From assembly GCA_905233335.1 (NCBI GenBank), contig CAJOED010000116.1, positions 3,944 through 15,128 of the forward strand: a DNA stretch of 11,185 nucleotides, given 5' to 3'. Below are positions 1-6,946 of this stretch, in pieces. This stretch comes from an uncultured Synergistales bacterium (GTDB lineage Bacteria; Synergistota; Synergistia; Synergistales; Aminobacteriaceae). A program made the translations under genes and the position numbers. Each line of letters opens with the position of its first letter. The stretch's first letter is position 1. The notes beneath the pieces were generated by a model that did not search any database, was not told where the DNA came from, and worked only from the letters and a program-made list of their open reading frames with translations.

Positions 1-164
1 GGGTTGTACGGGTACAAGTTCATGATGACAAAGCATGACTCGCCTCTATGCACGATAAAATGTTCGTCGTCTTTGTGTTCTGCGGGGAAATCACAGAATA
101 TACACCCTTCATGCTTGGGAGCCTCGATGTAATTCATTCGCCACGTCGCGTATAACTGCTGCAA
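1..164 (-). CDS. HIT-family protein (Ap4A phosphorylase-like), N-terminal part, cut by window edge
   Basis: Reading the minus strand from a TTG at 164-162 gives 54 residues with no stop up to the window edge. The segments YATWRMNYIEAP, GCIFC, HRGESCFVIMNLYPYNP match the N-terminal half of HIT-domain nucleotide hydrolases/phosphorylases, which act in the cytoplasm on dinucleoside polyphosphates or similar nucleotides. The two cysteines of GCIFC (residues 21 and 24) are the usual metal-site pair of this subgroup. The catalytic HxHxH triad would lie beyond the edge and cannot be checked. The TTG start is chosen because AGGAGGG (177-171 on the minus strand) lies 6 bases upstream. An internal ATG at codon 10 would cut the conserved WRM motif. 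The gene follows the NTPase gene by 40 bases on the same strand. Confidence 0.85.
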   Translation of the reverse strand, partial: MQQLYATWRMNYIEAPKHEGCIFCDFPAEHKDDEHFIVHRGESCFVIMNLYPYN

Positions 165-203
165 AATAATCCCTCCTGAAAAAATTTTTTTGTATCACGC
201 AAA

Positions 204-209
204 ATTATA
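204..209 (-). promoter_or_regulatory. Possible -10 box for the HIT gene
   Basis: A perfect TATAAT is read on the minus strand at 209-204 and overlaps the TAA stop of the NTPase gene. It lies in the loop of a small inverted repeat, CACGC (196-200) and GCGTG (210-214). No good -35 box is found at 16-18 bases, so a promoter here is only possible. Read-through from the NTPase gene is the alternative. The hairpin lacks an adjacent T run and is a poor terminator. Confidence 0.3.
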
Positions 210-2304
210 GCGTGTTTTGTTTCAGCCACTCTTTGTACTTCATGTATGCAGGCTGTATCTGTCCGCAGTCTGACTGCTTGTATGCTGCCCGGCTTATTCC
301 CATTTTGTTGAGTCTTGCCTGGCTGACCTTGTAGAGATAATTTTCTGCCTCGTAAATTATTTCATTCTCTTTCAGAAACGCGAGAACTCTGCCATTCACT
401 CCCGTATGACAACGCGCATCAATTAATTCTCTTTTCTTGGCCGGATCGCCGTTGTATTTGTCCTTCTTGAAGCGTTCCAGCACTTTCTTCAAGCCATACT
501 TGAACTGTTCGATGTCATCTTCTGCTTCATCTTCAGAGCCGTCAAATGAATATCTGTTCCTGGCCAGTTCGTAAAATCTATGCTTCATGTGTTCAAGTTC
601 CCCGTCAGGAAAATCAACTTTCAGCTTTCCCCTGACAGTAATTTTTGTTTCCGGCCTGCCTTTTATGCTGTTGTGCACTATGATGCTGTTCTCTTCGTTC
701 GTGCCGTAAGTCTCAAATACAACTTCAGGTGCATCAAAGAACAGGTTATCGCACTCAATCGAAGCATGACGCACTATGAACGGCCTCAATGATGTCAAAA
801 TCACTTCTCCGCTCACACTCACATTAATGTGTTCCAGGCTGGTAAGTCGCAGGGCTTCTTCCTTGATGATTTTCACGGAAAATTTCGGCTCATCTTTGTC
901 CGTAAATATCAGCTGTAATTCAGCGTCCGGGTTATCATCATCTTCCGGCTCAATCTCACAGAATGCCTGCCCTCCCGACACAACTTGAGAAAAATATGCC
1001 ATCTTCAGAAAATGTATGTGAGTATCATGTACTCTCTCTTTGTTCAGGCACTCCATGAATACCCGTGAAGGAAGCCATACATGATCTGGCTGTTCGCTCT
1101 GGTACTCGTCGGCAAACATCGACAGTTCAGAGTCCAGCAGTGCCTCCGCAAAAAGATAATCACGGAACACCGGCATAATTTTTCTGTCGCGCAGAAACAC
1201 ATGCTGCGGAAGCCACTCATGCAGCAGCTCATCATATCGGCTCTGCTCTTCCGGCATGAGCAGTTCGCAAGGCTTGTAGTCATTCAGTGCTATATTCCCC
1301 TCCAGCAGCGTGAAATATTGCAGACGTATCAATTGTTCCTTCACTGTGTAGAGGTCATCGACAACATGTTCACGCCCAAGCTCCGAATATTTTTCCCTGA
1401 TGCTCTCCCGGAAATTCTCAAGTTTCCCTTCCTCGCGCCGCAGAAGCTCCTGTATTATGTCGTAAATCAGCGTGCCGTTGTCATTAGTGCTTGTGGGAAG
1501 GCTGACATTTTTGGGCAGTTTGTTCTCCATGAACAGTGTCTCGAAACGCCTCGACAATATCATTAACACTTGCGCATATCCGATAAAAGTTCTCACGTCA
1601 GAATTATTATTCCTGATTTTGTTTTTGATTTCGTCAAGATATTTTTCTACGTAATTTTTTTGTGCTGCGTTTGTTCTTATGCCGCGTGAAATAAGATACT
1701 CCTCTATGAATTTGGGGGCATCGTCCTCATCAAAATAATCTATGGAATATTCTTTCACCCCTATACTGAACTCCGAACATAATTTTGTGATAAATTCTGC
1801 TGTTCCTGTCCGTGCCATTAGTATTACTGAAGGAGACGCGGAATTTTTCAGAACGTCCCTGCCTATTTCGAGCAGGAAATCCCTCACACCATCATATCCG
1901 GAAATCAGAGCTGCTTCATCAAACGCATCAAGCACAACGAGAGCTTCTCCGTTATTCATGTCGTGAATGAACTGTGTATACCTGCTGCCTTCCGTGAGAC
2001 CGACAGCATGAGCAAGTTCACCGGCAAATACGGCTTGAGTTACTCGTGTTTTTGCGACGTTCCAGTAGAAGCCCCCGTAATTTTTCGCTATGTGTCGTGC
2101 CATAGCTGTTTTTCCGACGGCACCTGGCGCGGAGAAAAGTATGAACTTGCACTCTGAATCATCACAGCCGCCTGGTAATGACGACACACGTGAAGGGTAA
2201 TAGAAATCCTCATCATCAACGACCTCGAACGTAGAAGTTTTTTCCATGTTGAAGCGTCTGCACTTTTTCACGCCCAAAGATGATAATGCCTCATCAAGCA
2301 GCAC
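205..2304 (-). CDS. P-loop NTPase of STAND/AAA-like layout, family not recognised
   Basis: The gene encodes 699 residues. Seen directly: a Walker A loop GAVGKT at residues 61-66, a Walker B LVVLDAFDEA at 122-131 (D126, then DE at 129-130), and a sensor-like VILMARTG at 160-167. A helical stretch of about 190-390 follows, then a beta-rich part of about 440-565, then a charged helical C-terminal part of about 570-690. There is no signal peptide or obvious membrane segment, so it is probably cytoplasmic. This layout (NTPase core, helical lid, long sensor-like C-terminus) resembles STAND/NACHT-type signalling ATPases, many of which act in phage defence; that role is inference. The GTG start at 2304 is preferred because an in-frame stop lies 9 bases upstream and a good promoter lies about 30 bases further up, but no clear ribosome site is seen. 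ATG at codon 20 is an alternative start. It could instead be a housekeeping or regulatory ATPase. Confidence 0.8.
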   Translation of the reverse strand: MLLDEALSSLGVKKCRRFNMEKTSTFEVVDDEDFYYPSRVSSLPGGCDDSECKFILFSAPGAVGKTAMARHIAKNYGGFYWNVAKTRVTQAVFAGELAHAVGLTEGSRYTQFIHDMNNGEALVVLDAFDEAALISGYDGVRDFLLEIGRDVLKNSASPSVILMARTGTAEFITKLCSEFSIGVKEYSIDYFDEDDAPKFIEEYLISRGIRTNAAQKNYVEKYLDEIKNKIRNNNSDVRTFIGYAQVLMILSRRFETLFMENKLPKNVSLPTSTNDNGTLIYDIIQELLRREEGKLENFRESIREKYSELGREHVVDDLYTVKEQLIRLQYFTLLEGNIALNDYKPCELLMPEEQSRYDELLHEWLPQHVFLRDRKIMPVFRDYLFAEALLDSELSMFADEYQSEQPDHVWLPSRVFMECLNKERVHDTHIHFLKMAYFSQVVSGGQAFCEIEPEDDDNPDAELQLIFTDKDEPKFSVKIIKEEALRLTSLEHINVSVSGEVILTSLRPFIVRHASIECDNLFFDAPEVVFETYGTNEENSIIVHNSIKGRPETKITVRGKLKVDFPDGELEHMKHRFYELARNRYSFDGSEDEAEDDIEQFKYGLKKVLERFKKDKYNGDPAKKRELIDARCHTGVNGRVLAFLKENEIIYEAENYLYKVSQARLNKMGISRAAYKQSDCGQIQPAYMKYKEWLKQNTL

Positions 2305-2323
2305 AATTAATCACTCGTTTCTG

Positions 2324-2351
2324 TTAAGTATCGTTGTATGTATTATATAAT
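2324..2351 (+). promoter_or_regulatory. Promoter of the dctP operon
   Basis: A perfect TATAAT at 2346-2351 lies about 40 bases before the dctP start. The best -35 candidate is TTAAGT (2324-2329), which matches only three of six bases with a 16-base spacer. A weak -35 suggests an activator or low basal activity. The -10 box forms one half of the palindrome ATTATATAAT (2342-2351), shared with the divergent NTPase promoter. Confidence 0.5.
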
Positions 2352-2371
2352 TTGCTGAATATTATTCTCAA
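2342..2371 (-). promoter_or_regulatory. Promoter of the NTPase gene
   Basis: On the minus strand TTGAGA (2371-2366, five of six consensus bases) is followed by 18 bases and a perfect TATAAT (2347-2342). Transcription would start near 2335, about 30 bases before the GTG start. The -10 box overlaps the -10 box of the divergent dctP promoter. Confidence 0.6.
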
Positions 2372-2392
2372 TGAACAGCAGGAGGTTTCTTT

Positions 2393-3421
2393 ATGGCACG
2401 AAAAATTTTTGCGTCATTCATTGCGCTCATCATTTTATGTTCGTCCGCGTGTGCTGATACCGTCATCAAGATTTCTCATCAGGGTACAGCAGACCCGGAA
2501 GTCAACATACAGAGTTACTTTGTGAAGGAATTTACGGAACGCGTAACAGAAAAAACACAAGGCAGCATCAAGTTCGAGATTTACCCCGACGAACAGCTCG
2601 GTTCTGAAGAGCAGAGAATGGAGCTGATTATGCGTTCGGGACTCAATCAGCCCGTAGCAGACATATCATCATTCAACGCAATGGGCACAGTGCTCCCGGA
2701 ATTATACCCTTCAGCAATACCGTTCATGTTCAACAGCTACGAGTCAGCACATACATTTTTCGACACCAGCGAATACATGACGAAACTCAAAGCGTTATTC
2801 AGGGAGCGCACCGGCTGTGTGTTAGTTGAGGTTGTCGAGGAGGGAGGCTTTCTTGCGTTCACGAACTCAAAGCGTGAGATTCACAGCCCAAAAGATTTTG
2901 CGGGACTCAAGTTTCGCGGCATGGACGAGGGACAAATAGCAATCTTCAACGCATTCGGCGCAACAGGAACACCGATCCCCTGGGGTGAACTCTACATGGC
3001 ACTGAAAACGGGAGTTGTTGACGGCCAGATGAACCCGGCGTTTTATGTCCTGCTTGGGAGCCTGCCTGAAGTGCAGAAGTATATGACCCTAGCGAACATA
3101 CAGTACAGCGACCAGTTCTTAATCATCAACGGTGATTTATTCGACAGCCTGACGGACGACGAACGCTCCGCAATAACCTCATCAGCACATGAAGCAAACG
3201 CCCTCACCCGCACGCGCATAGAAGCCCAGGACTCCGAACAGGTCGAGGAATGCCGCAAACGTGGAATGCAGATTTACGCCCCGAATGCTGACGAAATGAA
3301 CGAGTTTCGCACAATCGGTCAGCCGGGATATATCGAGTGGCTCAAGAAGAGGCTTGAAGATACACAATGGCTTGATATGGCTTTGAGGGACGCGGAAAAA
3401 GCAAATGCACAGGCCCGCTAA
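2393..3421 (+). CDS. dctP: TRAP transporter substrate-binding protein, DctP family
   Basis: This is the periplasmic solute receptor of a TRAP transporter. It binds a small organic acid and delivers it to the DctQM membrane pair for Na+- or H+-driven uptake. The 342 residues start with a clear signal peptide (residues 1 to about 21, charged MARK, hydrophobic core, probable cut after SACA). Family hallmarks are visible: KEFTERV (45-51), the QLGSEEQ region (68-74), PFMF (110-113), GLKFR (171-175) with R175 at the place of the conserved carboxylate-binding arginine, and ALKTGVVDGQMNP (203-215). The length is normal for the family. AGGAGG at 2380-2385, 7 bases before the ATG, fixes the start. It is the first gene of the operon and overlaps dctQ by 17 bases. 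The substrate cannot be told from the sequence; the downstream genes do not settle it. Confidence 0.95.
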   Translation: MARKIFASFIALIILCSSACADTVIKISHQGTADPEVNIQSYFVKEFTERVTEKTQGSIKFEIYPDEQLGSEEQRMELIMRSGLNQPVADISSFNAMGTVLPELYPSAIPFMFNSYESAHTFFDTSEYMTKLKALFRERTGCVLVEVVEEGGFLAFTNSKREIHSPKDFAGLKFRGMDEGQIAIFNAFGATGTPIPWGELYMALKTGVVDGQMNPAFYVLLGSLPEVQKYMTLANIQYSDQFLIINGDLFDSLTDDERSAITSSAHEANALTRTRIEAQDSEQVEECRKRGMQIYAPNADEMNEFRTIGQPGYIEWLKKRLEDTQWLDMALRDAEKANAQAR

Positions 3422-3851
3422 GTTCATTGCGTTCACGAGCGGAGTAATCTCGTGTGTCTTTCTCATCATCAACATCATAGACATCACTGCCGGAGTAATT
3501 GCTCGTCAGACTGGCGGCGGCATCGTATGGACGGAGGAGCTTGCGCGAATTTCTCTCGTGTGGTGCGTGCTCATGGGAGCGTCGGCGGCATTCTATGAGG
3601 GCGACAACATGTCAATAGATTTCGTCGTGAACGTTCTCCCTCTTCCCGCAAAAAAATTCTGTGCGTTCGTAGCGTTCGTTGTTGAAGCTGTCGTGCTGGG
3701 AGTGCTGGTGTATTACGGCGCACTGAACGTCATGGGCGGGTGGACTATGCGAACAATGGCACTTCATGTCCCGCGAGCTGTCCCGTTGATGGCTGTTCCG
3801 GTCGGTGCGGGGATGTTTCTTGCTGTGATGATAGCAAAACTCTTTGAGTGA
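3405..3851 (+). CDS. dctQ: TRAP transporter small membrane subunit, DctQ family
   Basis: This is the small integral membrane subunit that partners DctM in TRAP uptake. It has 148 residues with four likely membrane helices (about 8-30, 46-64, 86-108 and 125-146). The conserved signature WTEELARISLVWCVLMGAS (42-60), followed by EGDNMSIDF (65-73), is typical of DctQ. The start ATG lies inside the end of dctP (17-base overlap), which suggests coupled translation; no strong separate ribosome site is seen. Its TGA stop lies within the first copy of a 15-base repeat, and without the following 134-base unit dctM would start 3 bases after this stop. Confidence 0.92.
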   Translation: MHRPAKFIAFTSGVISCVFLIINIIDITAGVIARQTGGGIVWTEELARISLVWCVLMGASAAFYEGDNMSIDFVVNVLPLPAKKFCAFVAFVVEAVVLGVLVYYGALNVMGGWTMRTMALHVPRAVPLMAVPVGAGMFLAVMIAKLFE

Positions 3852-3995
3852 AACATGTACGGCGTGAATACTTCTTCACATTCCGTGAGTTGTCCCGTCG
3901 GCGTGATATTTTTTTCGTTACCCAAATAGTAACAGGCAGTCCGTGATAAGCGGCATTATTTCTCTAGGTATTACAGGAAAAGTGAAACATGTACG
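3847..3995 (+). repeat. 134-base unit bounded by a 15-base direct repeat, between dctQ and dctM
   Basis: AGTGAAACATGTACG occurs at 3847-3861 and again at 3981-3995. The first copy holds the dctQ stop codon, the second holds the dctM start codon, and each contains ATGTAC. The 119 bases between them have no convincing gene: the ATG of the first copy (3855) opens a frame of only 24 codons. The unit carries small inverted repeats, GTGAA/TTCAC (3864-3879) and GTTAC/GTAAC (3917-3933), and a T run at 3909-3915. Removing one repeat plus the unit would leave dctM starting 3 bases after the dctQ stop, the usual compact TRAP arrangement, so an insertion with target duplication is inferred. No clear terminal inverted repeats were found. 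Confidence 0.6.
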
Positions 3996-5261
3996 ACATA
4001 ATATTATTTTTCGCGTTCATTCTTATGATGATTATCGGCGTTCCGTTGTACGCGGCGTTATTGATGACGAGCCTTTTGGGGTTAGTCGGCACGGGAAACC
4101 TGACACTCCTCCGCGTAATTCCTCAACAGTTCTACGGGGGAATGGACAGCTTTACGCTGATGGCGTTACCGTTCTTCATACTCACGGGAGCACTCATGAA
4201 TCGTTCCGGCCTCACCGACAGACTGATAGACTTCAGCAGGCTCATAGTTGGTCGTGTTCGCGGGGGCTTGGGCTACGTTAATGTTGTCGGGAGCGTAGTC
4301 TTTGCGGGCGTGAACGGGAGCGCGGCGGCGGATGCTTCAGCAGTAGGGGCTATACTCATTCCGGCAATGCAGAAGGAGGGCTTCCCGGTGTCATATGCGG
4401 CGGGGATTACTGCGGCGAGTTCGATGATTGGCCCGATAATACCTCCGTCGGTGTTCATGATAATTTACGCCTCACTCACGAATACATCAATCGGCGGACT
4501 CTTTGCGGCTGGTATCGTTCCGGGATTCGTTCTTGGCCTCGCGTACATGATAATGAACTGGCACTACTCACGAAAATTCAACGTACCCGTTACCGACATT
4601 CAAGAAGTCCGCAGACACAAATGGGCGATATTGCGTCGTTCTGTTCTTGCGCTCATAGCACCGTTGATAATAATGGGCGGTATCATTGCTGGTTTCGTTA
4701 CCCCGACGGAATCGGGAGCGTTGGCGTGCCTCTACTGCATGTTCGTGGGCTTTTTCGTTACCCGTGAGCTGACACTCAAAAAGTTGTGCCTTTCACTGTA
4801 CGAAACTATACGCAACACCAGCGCAGTATTTCTCATCATGGGAGCAGCTTCTGTTGTCGGGTGGTACCTGAAGTACGAGAGAGTTACGCAGACATTCAGC
4901 GCGCTAATCATAAATTCCGGCCTTATGAGTAATTCGTGGCTGCTGATGATAGTATTGAGTGCGATAATTTTCGTCGTCGGTATGTTCATGGAGGAAGTTG
5001 CTGTGTTGACACTTCTCACACCGATATTTGCGCCGATTGCTTTACGTGCGGGGATTAATCCGTTTCAGTTCGGCGTAGTAATGACACTGAATGTTACGAT
5101 AGCACTAATCACTCCTCCCGTCGGAGCGTGTAATTATATTGTTGCGGCACTGGGACATGTAGCCATAGGGGAAATTTTCCGCAAGATATGGCCGTTCATA
5201 GTTGGTAATAATTTCTTTTCCCGCGCTCACGATAACAATACCGGCACTAATGGGACTGTAA
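3989..5261 (+). CDS. dctM: TRAP transporter large permease, DctM family, frameshifted near the 3' end
   Basis: This is the large membrane subunit that carries out ion-coupled transport of the substrate handed over by DctP. Family motifs are clear: PFFILTGALM (61-70), GSAAADASAVGAILIPAM (110-127), SSMIGPIIPPS (144-154), GGIIAGFVTPTESGA (230-244) and ITPPVG (374-379). The protein is highly hydrophobic with many membrane helices. After WPFIV (residue 405, base 5203) the open frame turns into polar, unrelated sequence and runs on to 5515 over the next gene. Dropping one G at 5204/5205 restores a hydrophobic end, VIISFPALTITIPALMGL, and a stop at 5259-5261, giving 423 residues, normal for DctM. 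The coordinates given are for this repaired frame. As the sequence stands the protein loses its last helix. The start ATG has AGGAAA about 9 bases upstream, supplied by the inserted unit. Confidence 0.85.
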
Positions 5262-5266
5262 AAAAT

Positions 5267-5310
5267 CGGCCTCGAATGCTGAATATCATACGTGATATAC
5301 TTTCAGGCCG
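5267..5310 (+). other. Nested inverted repeats upstream of the ACT-domain gene
   Basis: An outer arm pair CGGCCT (5267-5272) / AGGCCG (5305-5310) encloses an inner pair ATATCA (5283-5288) / TGATAT (5293-5298) with a 4-base loop. The structure begins right after the restored dctM stop. No T run follows, so it is not a standard terminator. It may be an RNA processing, stability or attenuation element, or an operator. Function is unknown. Confidence 0.4.
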
Positions 5311-5342
5311 TAATAATCCCAAAGGAGAACGAACAAAAAATC

Positions 5343-5612
5343 ATGAAGGCAATAATGACCGTAACGACAAAGGACAGAGTCGGAATTATCGCGGGCGTTT
5401 GTACGTTGCTTGCGGATATGGGAGTGAATATTCTCGACCTGAACCAGACAGTAATGGAAGGAATTTTCACGATGACGCTTCTTGTAGACACATCGACATC
5501 AACACATACATTTGAGGAGATACGCACGGCCTTAATCGAACGCGGCGAGTCCGAACAGCTCAACATACACATACAGAGAGCAGATATTTTCGAGGCAATG
5601 CACAGGGTGTAG
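5343..5612 (+). CDS. ACT-domain protein, UPF0237 family
   Basis: A small cytoplasmic protein of 89 residues made of a single ACT regulatory domain, which usually binds an amino acid or similar ligand and works as a dimer. Seen: the ligand-loop segment TKDRVGIIAGV (9-19), NILDLNQTVMEGIFTMTLL (29-47) and the C-terminal QRADIFEAMHRV (78-89), all typical of UPF0237. The ATG at 5343 matches the family's N-terminus (MKAIMTV). AGGAG (5323-5327) is 15 bases upstream, a long spacing. A GTG at 5292 would add 17 residues with no family match and is rejected. The gene precedes the UPF0210 gene by 3 bases; the two families are commonly neighbours, so a joint role is likely, but the biochemical function is not established. 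Confidence 0.92.
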   Translation: MKAIMTVTTKDRVGIIAGVCTLLADMGVNILDLNQTVMEGIFTMTLLVDTSTSTHTFEEIRTALIERGESEQLNIHIQRADIFEAMHRV

Positions 5613-5615
5613 ATT

Positions 5616-6317
5616 ATGCTGAACATATCTGACATAATGCAGACGGTCAACATGATTGATCATCAGCATCTCGACATCAGGACAATAACGCTCGGAATAT
5701 CCCTCAATGACTGCTCCCACCCTGACATAAAGACATGCGCCCGGAAAATTTACGACAAAATATGCTGTAAAGCCTCACGTCTTGTTTCTGTCGGTGAAGA
5801 GATTGAACGCGAATACGGAATACCCATCATCAACAAGCGCATATCCGTAACACCCATAGCACAAGTAGCGGCCTCGTGTGATGGTGATGATTATGCGGTA
5901 ATAGGCCGTGCACTCGACGAGTCAGCGAAAACCTGCGGAGTGAACTTTATCGGTGGATATTCAGCACTCGTTCACAAGGGCTTCACTGTGGGCGATCGAA
6001 AACTCATAGCGTCAATTCCCGAAACGTTATCGCAGACAGAATTAGTGTGTTCGAGCGTCAACGTTGCAACTACGAGAGCGGGCATAAACATGGATGCGGT
6101 TGCGCTTATGGGACGAATCATCAAGCGTACGGCAGAACTCACAGCGGACAAGAACGGCTTGGGCTGTGCGAAACTCGTGGTGTTCGCGAATGCTGTAGAG
6201 GATAATCCGTTCATGGCGGGGGCGTTTCACGGAGTCGGGTGTCGGGGCCTGGAGTGGTGCATCGTGCACTGCAGGAAGTTCGCGGTGAAAGTTTTGATGT
6301 TGTTGCGGAGACGGTGA
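5616..6317 (+). CDS. UPF0210/DUF711 (PFL family) protein, N-terminal fragment
   Basis: This frame covers about the first 208 residues of a UPF0210 protein, then continues with 25 unrelated residues to a stop at 6315-6317. Recognisable segments are DIRTITLGISL, INKRISVTPIAQVAA, GVNFIGGYSALVHKG, ELVCSSVNVATTRAGIN and NAVEDNPFMAGAFHGVG. At GAFHGVG (codon ending 6239) the match stops, and it resumes in another frame at 6239 with VSGPGVV. The family normally has about nine residues between these two motifs (of the form E-x-D-x-x-I-N-V-G, from memory of the family). A loss of about 28 bases therefore explains both the gap and the frame change. Start: ATG three bases after the ACT gene stop, probably translationally coupled. 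The family relates to pyruvate formate-lyase/nucleotide reductase folds, but no activity is established. Confidence 0.85.
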   Translation: MLNISDIMQTVNMIDHQHLDIRTITLGISLNDCSHPDIKTCARKIYDKICCKASRLVSVGEEIEREYGIPIINKRISVTPIAQVAASCDGDDYAVIGRALDESAKTCGVNFIGGYSALVHKGFTVGDRKLIASIPETLSQTELVCSSVNVATTRAGINMDAVALMGRIIKRTAELTADKNGLGCAKLVVFANAVEDNPFMAGAFHGVGCRGLEWCIVHCRKFAVKVLMLLRRR

Positions 6318-6946
6318 AGCGTACGGCGTTCCGAATTACGCGGATGGGTCAGGTAGTAGCTCGTGCGGCATCAGAGAGGCTCGGTGTTCCTTTCGGGATA
6401 GTGGACTTGTCATTAGCTCCGACACCGGCAAAGGGCGACAGTGTAGCGCGCATTCTTGAGGAGATGGGACTCGAAATTTGCGGCACTCACGGGACGACGG
6501 CGGCACTTGCTCTCCTGAATGACGCTGTGAAGAAGGGCGGCGTAATGGCATCGGGTCATGTCGGAGGTTTGTCGGGGGCGTTTATCCCGGTCAGCGAGGA
6601 CGAGGGAATGATTGCGGCTGTCGAACGAGGCGGGTTGACCATCGAAAAGCTGGAGGCTATGACGTGCGTATGTTCTGTTGGGCTTGACATGATAGCAGTA
6701 CCCGGAAACACATCACCCGAAACTATCTCGGCAATAATTGCGGACGAGGCAGCCATCGGTGTCGTGAACGGGAAGACTACGGCGGTGCGGGTTATTCCTG
6801 CTCCGGGAAAAAATGTCGGGGACAGCGTAGAGTTCGGCGGCCTGCTGGGGAGTGCTCCTGTTATGCGTGTGAATGAGGCGGGGAGTGAGAAGTTCATTGC
6901 TCGCGGGGGAAGAATACCTGCACCGATTCACAGCCTGAAAAATTAG
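6239..6946 (+). CDS. UPF0210/DUF711 (PFL family) protein, C-terminal fragment
   Basis: This is the rest of the same gene in a different frame. The 235 residues from VSGPGVVHRAL to GGRIPAPIHSLKN match the C-terminal half of UPF0210: FGIVDLSLAPTPAKGDSVAR, THGTTAALALLND, GGLSGAFIPVSEDEGM, MTCVCSVGLDMIAVPG, IIADEAAIGVVNGKTTAVR and EFGGLLG. The two fragments add up to about 443 residues, and with the nine missing ones about 452, the usual family length. The GTG at 6239 is a codon of the original frame and has no ribosome site, so separate translation is unlikely. Apart from the break the sequence is well preserved with no further stops, so either the damage is recent or it is an assembly error. 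The last codons and stop form the upstream copy of the 13-base repeat that flanks the AIPR gene. Confidence 0.82.
   Translation: MSGPGVVHRALQEVRGESFDVVAETVKRTAFRITRMGQVVARAASERLGVPFGIVDLSLAPTPAKGDSVARILEEMGLEICGTHGTTAALALLNDAVKKGGVMASGHVGGLSGAFIPVSEDEGMIAAVERGGLTIEKLEAMTCVCSVGLDMIAVPGNTSPETISAIIADEAAIGVVNGKTTAVRVIPAPGKNVGDSVEFGGLLGSAPVMRVNEAGSEKFIARGGRIPAPIHSLKN

Noticed and set aside
196..214. CACGC/GCGTG hairpin as a terminator for the NTPase gene.
   Set aside because: It has only five pairs, it overlaps the stop codon, and its T run is separated from the stem by an A run.
1081..1566. A 161-codon plus-strand open frame inside the NTPase gene.
   Set aside because: The NTPase frame shows clear motifs over the whole gene. 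The plus-strand product has no recognisable features and no ribosome site.
3855..3929. A 24-codon frame starting at the duplicated ATG between dctQ and dctM.
   Set aside because: It begins like dctM (MYG) only because of the repeat, then diverges and stops. There is no ribosome site or family match, so it is a by-product of the duplication.
5292..5342. A GTG start for the ACT protein at 5292.
   Set aside because: The added 17 residues have no family match and overlap the hairpin and the ribosome site. The family starts at the ATG at 5343.
5262..5515. A roughly 100-residue polar C-terminal extension of DctM overlapping the ACT gene.
   Set aside because: Its second half is the ACT gene read in another frame, and the normal hydrophobic DctM end is present one base out of frame. 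It is an effect of the frameshift.
6231..6250. Programmed -1 frameshifting in the UPF0210 gene.
   Set aside because: There is no X-XXY-YYZ slippery heptamer at the junction, and a shift would still leave the conserved nine residues missing.
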